A program made the translations under genes and the position numbers. From positions 1-25,357 of the forward strand of contig JBAXGW010000062.1 in NCBI GenBank assembly GCA_037139195.1: a stretch of 25,357 nt of DNA. Reading direction: 5' to 3'. Positions 20,676-25,357 of the stretch are shown here, in pieces. The notes under the pieces were generated by a model. That model saw only the letters and a list, made by a program, of their open reading frames with translations. It ran no database searches and had not been told where the DNA came from. This DNA comes from JBAXGW01 sp037139195 (GTDB lineage Bacteria > Bacteroidota > Bacteroidia > Bacteroidales > JAHJDW01). How positions within the stretch are numbered: position 1 is the first letter of the stretch; each line of letters opens with the position of its first letter.

Positions 20676-23600
20676 ATGAAGAGAGAGCATATTAATAACA
20701 GTTTAAGATTAAATCTTGCAGAAAAGAGATATTCTCATTGGAATAAGCTATCTATACCCATGTTTTATGCAAAATTTAATTTTAGCAAACTGAATACTTT
20801 GGATTACTTAAAAGTAATTTCTTTAATTATTTATTTCTGTTTTATCAATCAAACAAAAATTTATGCAGTTTATTGCAGCAATACAAATTCATCAAGTAGC
20901 AATTACTATATAAATAGTTTTTCTACAACTGGAGGAACAGCTAATATCACAAACAATGCTTCGGGATTTTCATCCAATGGTTATGGAAACTTTACTGCTT
21001 CTAATGTAACACAGGTAGCAGGAAGTAGTGTTAATTTTTCTATTACAATTGGGAATTCAAATTCTGGTGAAGTAGGAATTTGGGTTGATTGGAATCAGGA
21101 TGGAGATTTTAATGATGCTAATGAATCTGTTTATAGTTCATCTGGCTATGTTACAACAACAAGTGGAACAATAACAGTTCCTGCCGGAGCAACAGTTGGA
21201 GGTACCAGAATGAGAGTTGTACAAGACGATTGGGATCCACCAACTGCATGTACAGGAACTGGTTATTCTGAATGTGAGGATTACACTTTTACTGTAACAT
21301 CGGCTTGTACTGCAACAATAACTTTAGGCTCCAATACCATATCTGCTTCTAACCAATGTGCTGGCACAACAAAAGTGGCTTTGCAAAGTTTTAGTTTGGC
21401 TGTTACAACATGTGCAGGAAATCTTACTAACATAGGGTTTACAACTTCTGGCACTTATGCTCAGGCTGATATTTCAAAATATCAACTATGGTACAGAGCT
21501 ACAACAAATGATATTTCTGGTGCTACTCAATTAGGTAGCGATTTATCTTCATCAGGTGCTGCTGGTGCTCGAACATTTTCTGCTTTTACTAGCCCTACCC
21601 TTTCTAGTGGAACCACCTATTATTTTTGGATTACAGCTGACATAGCTTCAAGTGTAACAAACGACCATACAATTGCTGTAAATGCTATAGCAACAGGAAA
21701 CCTCACTTCAACTAGCACCAAAGCTGGCAGCTCTACAAGTGCAAGTGGTGATCAAACATTAAAAGCTACCACAGCTCCTGGTTCAATAACAAGCAATAGC
21801 CCTCAATGTGCAGGAACAGGAATTACTTTTACTAAAGGCTCATGTACTGTTGGAACTTGTTATTGGGTTAGTTCTGCTAGTGGAACAGAAACTACTAATT
21901 CTGCTAATACAAATACAACAGCTACTACTGCTGGAAGCTATAATGTTTGGGTTCGATCTCAAAACAGCGGCTGTTGGAGTACTGCAGCAAGTGCAAGTGG
22001 AACAATTAATACAGCTCCATCAATTACCGGACAACCTAGCAATCAATCTGTATCAGCAGGTGCAGGAACAGCTACATTTACAACAACTGCTACCGGTGCT
22101 GGATTAACATATCAGTGGCAAGAATATATAAGTTCATGGAACAATATTAGCAATGGCGGAGTTTATTCGGGGGCAACTTCTGCAAACTTAGTTATTACAA
22201 ATCCTACAATTGCTAAAACTGGTTATAAATATAGATGTACAGTTAGCGGAACATGCACACCAACTGCAACGTCTGACGGCAATGCTACATTAACTGTTAC
22301 AGCAGCGTATTGTACTCCAAATCCATCATCGGTAGATGGAACTGGAATTACAAATATCACATGTGGAACTATTAATAACACTACTGGGGCAGAAGCAGGA
22401 AACTATGGAAATTACAATGCTCAAAGCGCTTCTTTTAGTCAATCATCAACTGTAACTGTTAACATTACCTATACAACAGGTTGGAGCTATAAAACTAAGA
22501 TTTGGGTTGATTGGAACGATGATGCTGATTTTAGTGATACTGGCGAAGAAGTATATTCTGGGACTTCAACTTCATCTAGCCCAACGACTTTAGTTGCAAC
22601 TTATACTGTTCCTGCAAGTGCAACAATTGGTTCGCACAGAATGAGAATTGGCGGAGTGGAATCCACCACAGGAACTCCAACGGCATGTTATACTGGATCG
22701 TTTGGAACATACGAAGATTATACTTTAACAGTAACAGCTGCACCTCCAATGACATATACATCTTGCACATCGGCTCAACCTACAACTTCTTCAATTTCAA
22801 AATGTTCTGAAGATATTTCGATTATAAGATTAGATGTAGTTACTGGTGGCGGTACTACTTCTCCATTAAGTTTAACAGAAATACAATTTAATTTAACCGG
22901 CTCTACTGCTATTACTAGCGATATTACAGAAGCAAGAATTTACTATTCTGGAACGAGCAATTTGTTCGACATGTCTACTGAATTCACTACTGCTGCTATT
23001 TCTGCTGCTGCAGGAACGTTAACAGCTACAGGTTCGCAAAGTCTTTCAGTAGGCACAAATTATTTTTGGATTGCTGTATTTCTGAAAAGTTCGGCTACAG
23101 TAACTAACCTTGTTGATGCACGGATTACTCAAATTACGGTTGCTGCTGTTAACAGAACACCATCAACAAGCAGTCCTGCTGGAACAAGAGCAATTGCATC
23201 ATGTTCTGCCAGTGCTTCTCCTGGAGGCGTATCAACTAACTTAACATTTTGGTTAAAAGCGGATGCTAATGATGGATCAAGCACTGCATCGAAAATATAT
23301 ACAGATGCGGGTTCAACTGCTTGCACCAACGCTGGTAATGTTTATCAATGGAGCAATACTGTATCAGGCACTGTTAATTATTTAAGACAAACTAATTCTT
23401 TATATCGACCTAAATATTATAGCAGCACAGCAAATCAATTAATAAACTACAATCCTAGTATTTATTTTGATGGAGTAGACAAATATCTTGTAAATACAGG
23501 TATTACCGGCGATTTATTATTTAGTTCAACAGCCAATTCATTATTCTTTGCTATGAAATACCAAGACCCCAATTCAACAGGCGTTTGGTTTAAATGGGAA

Positions 23601-25124
23601 GACGCTAGCACTCTAGGAAACCGCATAGGCTTTGAATCAACCGGATCATCCTATGATTATGTAAGATTCGATATTTTTGACGATGATACTGAATATCAAA
23701 ATCCTTCTTCTTCTTATCCTATTGATGATCAAAACAGAATTATTGCCGGAATTCATGGTTCTTCTTCCACTTCTGTTCGTATAGATGGCACAACTGCCAG
23801 TAGCATTAGTATTCCTACAACATCATTAACTTTAGATAATAGCTCACAAGAGCTTAGTCTTGGTCAATCTTCTATGAACCCTGCCAACTATTATACAAAA
23901 CTTAATATTGGAGAACTAATTACTTACAAAGGCGATGTTGGAAATAATGGTGCGTTAAGAATTGAATCGTATCTGGCTATGAAATATGGTATTACTCTTG
24001 CTCACAGCTATTATTCATCAAACAATATTAAAATATGGAATATGAATACTAATAGTTCATACAACAACAATATTATTGGCTTAGCTCGTGATGATAACAG
24101 TGGATTAATGCAAAGGCAATCAAAAAGTGCAGCCTCCACTTCCGATATTATTACTATTTATTTAGGCACAAGTATTAGTGCAAATAATAGTAGTAATACC
24201 AGCACTTTCACTAGCGGCGATCAATCTTTTTTCTTAATCGGTTCTAATGCTGAGGATATAATAAATACAGCTTATCCCGACCCAGAAACACCTGCAGGTC
24301 TGTGTTGCAGATTAAAAAGAGAATGGCTTGTTCAACAAAATAATTTCACAAATACAAACCTCAGAATACAAATAGATTTAACGGGGCAAACAGGTGTATT
24401 ATCATTAAATGCTAGCGACCTTAGACTTATTGTAGATGCTGATGGCGACTTTTCGAACGCAAGTGTTCTAAGCACTCCAACTATTAGCATAAACGGACTA
24501 GTTGCAACCATAAATGTAGACCCTTCAAATTTTAATTCAACTCCTTATTTCACGTTAGGCTCTACTACTGTTACAACTCCACTTCCTGTTGTGCTATTGA
24601 ATTATAGTGTTACATGCAAAAATAATGAGCAAGAAATTAAGTGGAATACAGCATCAGAAACAAACAATAGTTTTTTCAAAGTAGATTTTACTTCTGATTT
24701 GATAAATTATGAAACGGTAGGCTCTGTAACTGGGGCAGGAAATTCAAATACCGTTCAATCATATTCTTTCAATGATAATATTTCAAGAGATGGATATTAC
24801 CGACTTTTGCAATTCGACTTTGACGGCAAATCAGATACATTAGGAATTATTAAATCTGCTATATGCGAAGACAACAAACGCGAAGTTAGAATATTTGTTG
24901 GTAACAAAAACACCATTGAAATTGCATCAAACCTCCCTTTTGAAAATTTCAATTTCACGTTTTTTGATATGCAAGGGAAATCTATTCCTATTACCAGCAA
25001 AATTAACGGCAGTAAATGTAGTATTACAATCAACGACGATGTTAGTGCTGGTATTTATATGCTTTTGATTGATGACAATACGATTTTAACGGCTAAGAAA
25101 ATAGTATTATTTAGAACTCCATAA
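20676..25124 (+). CDS. Giant multidomain surface protein with GEVED, Ig-like, LamG-like and T9SS sorting domains
   Basis: A 1482-residue secreted protein. A hydrophobic signal lies late (about 44-64, ending IYA). The in-frame ATG at 20760 (residue 29) would give a more ordinary signal peptide and may be the true start. Domains in order: GEVED domain 1 (about 66-207, with WVDWNQDGDFNDANE and ECEDYT), a BNR-associated-like domain (about 212-345, YQLWYRATTNDISGATQLG), an Ala/Ser/Thr-rich spacer, an Ig-like domain (about 448-543, YQWQ...YRCTVSG), GEVED domain 2 (about 544-690, WVDWNDDADFSDTGEE and YEDYTLTV), a second BNR-associated-like domain (about 695-830), a LamG-like region (about 853-1112, LTFWLKADA ... 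IYFDGVDKY ... IESYLAMKYGI), the LPVVLLNYSV...TASETNN segment common before sorting signals, and a T9SS type A domain (about 1405-1481). Likely a cell-surface adhesin or binding protein. No catalytic site was seen. Confidence 0.9.
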   Translation: MKREHINNSLRLNLAEKRYSHWNKLSIPMFYAKFNFSKLNTLDYLKVISLIIYFCFINQTKIYAVYCSNTNSSSSNYYINSFSTTGGTANITNNASGFSSNGYGNFTASNVTQVAGSSVNFSITIGNSNSGEVGIWVDWNQDGDFNDANESVYSSSGYVTTTSGTITVPAGATVGGTRMRVVQDDWDPPTACTGTGYSECEDYTFTVTSACTATITLGSNTISASNQCAGTTKVALQSFSLAVTTCAGNLTNIGFTTSGTYAQADISKYQLWYRATTNDISGATQLGSDLSSSGAAGARTFSAFTSPTLSSGTTYYFWITADIASSVTNDHTIAVNAIATGNLTSTSTKAGSSTSASGDQTLKATTAPGSITSNSPQCAGTGITFTKGSCTVGTCYWVSSASGTETTNSANTNTTATTAGSYNVWVRSQNSGCWSTAASASGTINTAPSITGQPSNQSVSAGAGTATFTTTATGAGLTYQWQEYISSWNNISNGGVYSGATSANLVITNPTIAKTGYKYRCTVSGTCTPTATSDGNATLTVTAAYCTPNPSSVDGTGITNITCGTINNTTGAEAGNYGNYNAQSASFSQSSTVTVNITYTTGWSYKTKIWVDWNDDADFSDTGEEVYSGTSTSSSPTTLVATYTVPASATIGSHRMRIGGVESTTGTPTACYTGSFGTYEDYTLTVTAAPPMTYTSCTSAQPTTSSISKCSEDISIIRLDVVTGGGTTSPLSLTEIQFNLTGSTAITSDITEARIYYSGTSNLFDMSTEFTTAAISAAAGTLTATGSQSLSVGTNYFWIAVFLKSSATVTNLVDARITQITVAAVNRTPSTSSPAGTRAIASCSASASPGGVSTNLTFWLKADANDGSSTASKIYTDAGSTACTNAGNVYQWSNTVSGTVNYLRQTNSLYRPKYYSSTANQLINYNPSIYFDGVDKYLVNTGITGDLLFSSTANSLFFAMKYQDPNSTGVWFKWEDASTLGNRIGFESTGSSYDYVRFDIFDDDTEYQNPSSSYPIDDQNRIIAGIHGSSSTSVRIDGTTASSISIPTTSLTLDNSSQELSLGQSSMNPANYYTKLNIGELITYKGDVGNNGALRIESYLAMKYGITLAHSYYSSNNIKIWNMNTNSSYNNNIIGLARDDNSGLMQRQSKSAASTSDIITIYLGTSISANNSSNTSTFTSGDQSFFLIGSNAEDIINTAYPDPETPAGLCCRLKREWLVQQNNFTNTNLRIQIDLTGQTGVLSLNASDLRLIVDADGDFSNASVLSTPTISINGLVATINVDPSNFNSTPYFTLGSTTVTTPLPVVLLNYSVTCKNNEQEIKWNTASETNNSFFKVDFTSDLINYETVGSVTGAGNSNTVQSYSFNDNISRDGYYRLLQFDFDGKSDTLGIIKSAICEDNKREVRIFVGNKNTIEIASNLPFENFNFTFFDMQGKSIPITSKINGSKCSITINDDVSAGIYMLLIDDNTILTAKKIVLFRTP

Positions 25125-25232
25125 TATTCATACACGCCTTTGGTCTAACTATTTTAGTTTCTTCAAGCTTGCTCGGTGCATTGCATATACTTCATTAAAA
25201 TAATAAAAACAATCATTTTTACATCTAACACT

Positions 25233-25283
25233 TGAATCAAAAAAAAGCTATTTCATTTCGAAGAAATAGCTTTTTTGATTCAT
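25233..25283. terminator. Terminator after the GEVED T9SS gene
   Basis: Left arm from TGAATC through A8 and GCTATTTC (25233-25254), loop ATTTCGAA plus G, and right arm GAAATAGC, T6, GATTCA (25264-25283). The core stem GCTATTTC/GAAATAGC with A- and T-runs on either side can end transcription in both directions. The gap 25125-25232 before it shows nothing else I can support. Confidence 0.85.
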
Positions 25284-25307
25284 ATAAAAACAATTATATT
25301 TCAAATC

Positions 25308-25357
25308 ACTATTGTCCGATAAAATATTATTAAACAAAAACTTAAAAGATTTCTCAC
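25308..25357. repeat. Inverted copy of the MITE-like element end, truncated by the window
   Basis: These last 50 bases are the exact reverse complement of 5182-5231, beginning ACTATTGTCCGATAAAATAT. The match starts at the element terminus and runs to the end of the window, so a full second copy probably continues beyond it. Confidence 0.85.

Noticed and set aside
1..25357. tRNA, rRNA, known riboswitches or transposase genes
   Set aside because: I read the intergenic stretches on both strands and recognised none.

Overview
The window is about 25 kb of an AT-rich bacterial chromosome, almost certainly from the phylum Bacteroidota. Several signs agree. There are two large secreted proteins with type IX secretion (T9SS) C-terminal sorting domains. 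Rho carries the long low-complexity insertion usual in this phylum and stands divergent from a DUF4293 gene. Promoter boxes of the TAnnTTTG type occur upstream of many genes, and Shine-Dalgarno sequences are nearly absent. No rRNA, tRNA, CRISPR array, integrase or transposase is visible, so genus-level placement is not possible from this sequence.

Layout. (1) Positions 1-1630 hold three families of short tandem repeats, a 21-bp 'heptad' minisatellite, and a soluble protein of unknown function with a carboxypeptidase-regulatory-like C-terminal domain, closed by a strong terminator. (2) Positions 1670-4970 are an accessory block read entirely on the minus strand: a PLD-type nuclease joined to helicase-associated (HA) repeats but split by a frameshift at an A8 run, a small GIY-YIG-like protein flanked by two copies of a bipartite repeat, and an Rpn-type PD-(D/E)XK nuclease. 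(3) Positions 4983-5241 hold a roughly 230-bp non-coding element with terminal inverted repeats, a large GC-rich central hairpin and flanking direct repeats. Its end recurs in inverted orientation at the last 50 bases of the window. (4) Positions 5468-11718 are housekeeping: uvrB, a CPBP membrane protease homologue, an ATP-dependent PEP carboxykinase with an unusual 211-residue C-terminal extension, and a convergent CoA-type Nudix hydrolase. (5) Positions 11971-13084 hold a DUF4878 lipoprotein and a YiiX-like cysteine peptidase, tightly coupled. (6) Positions 13081-18313 are a minus-strand envelope group: DUF4293 membrane protein, an FKBP lipoprotein, a three-FKBP-domain lipoprotein and a BNR-repeat T9SS protein. 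(7) Positions 18501-25124 hold rho and a 1482-residue multidomain T9SS surface protein.

How it fits together. The right two thirds look like a stable Bacteroidota chromosome with envelope folding and secretion functions next to rho. The left 5.2 kb looks like a turnover zone of repeats, nuclease genes, a broken gene and a MITE-like insertion. The best leads for something undescribed are the PEPCK fusion, the inverted-repeat element, the A8-split PLD-HA gene, the cassette-like flanks of the GIY-YIG-like gene, a terminator just ahead of the triple-FKBP start codon, and a 15-bp perfect hairpin inside the peptidase gene.
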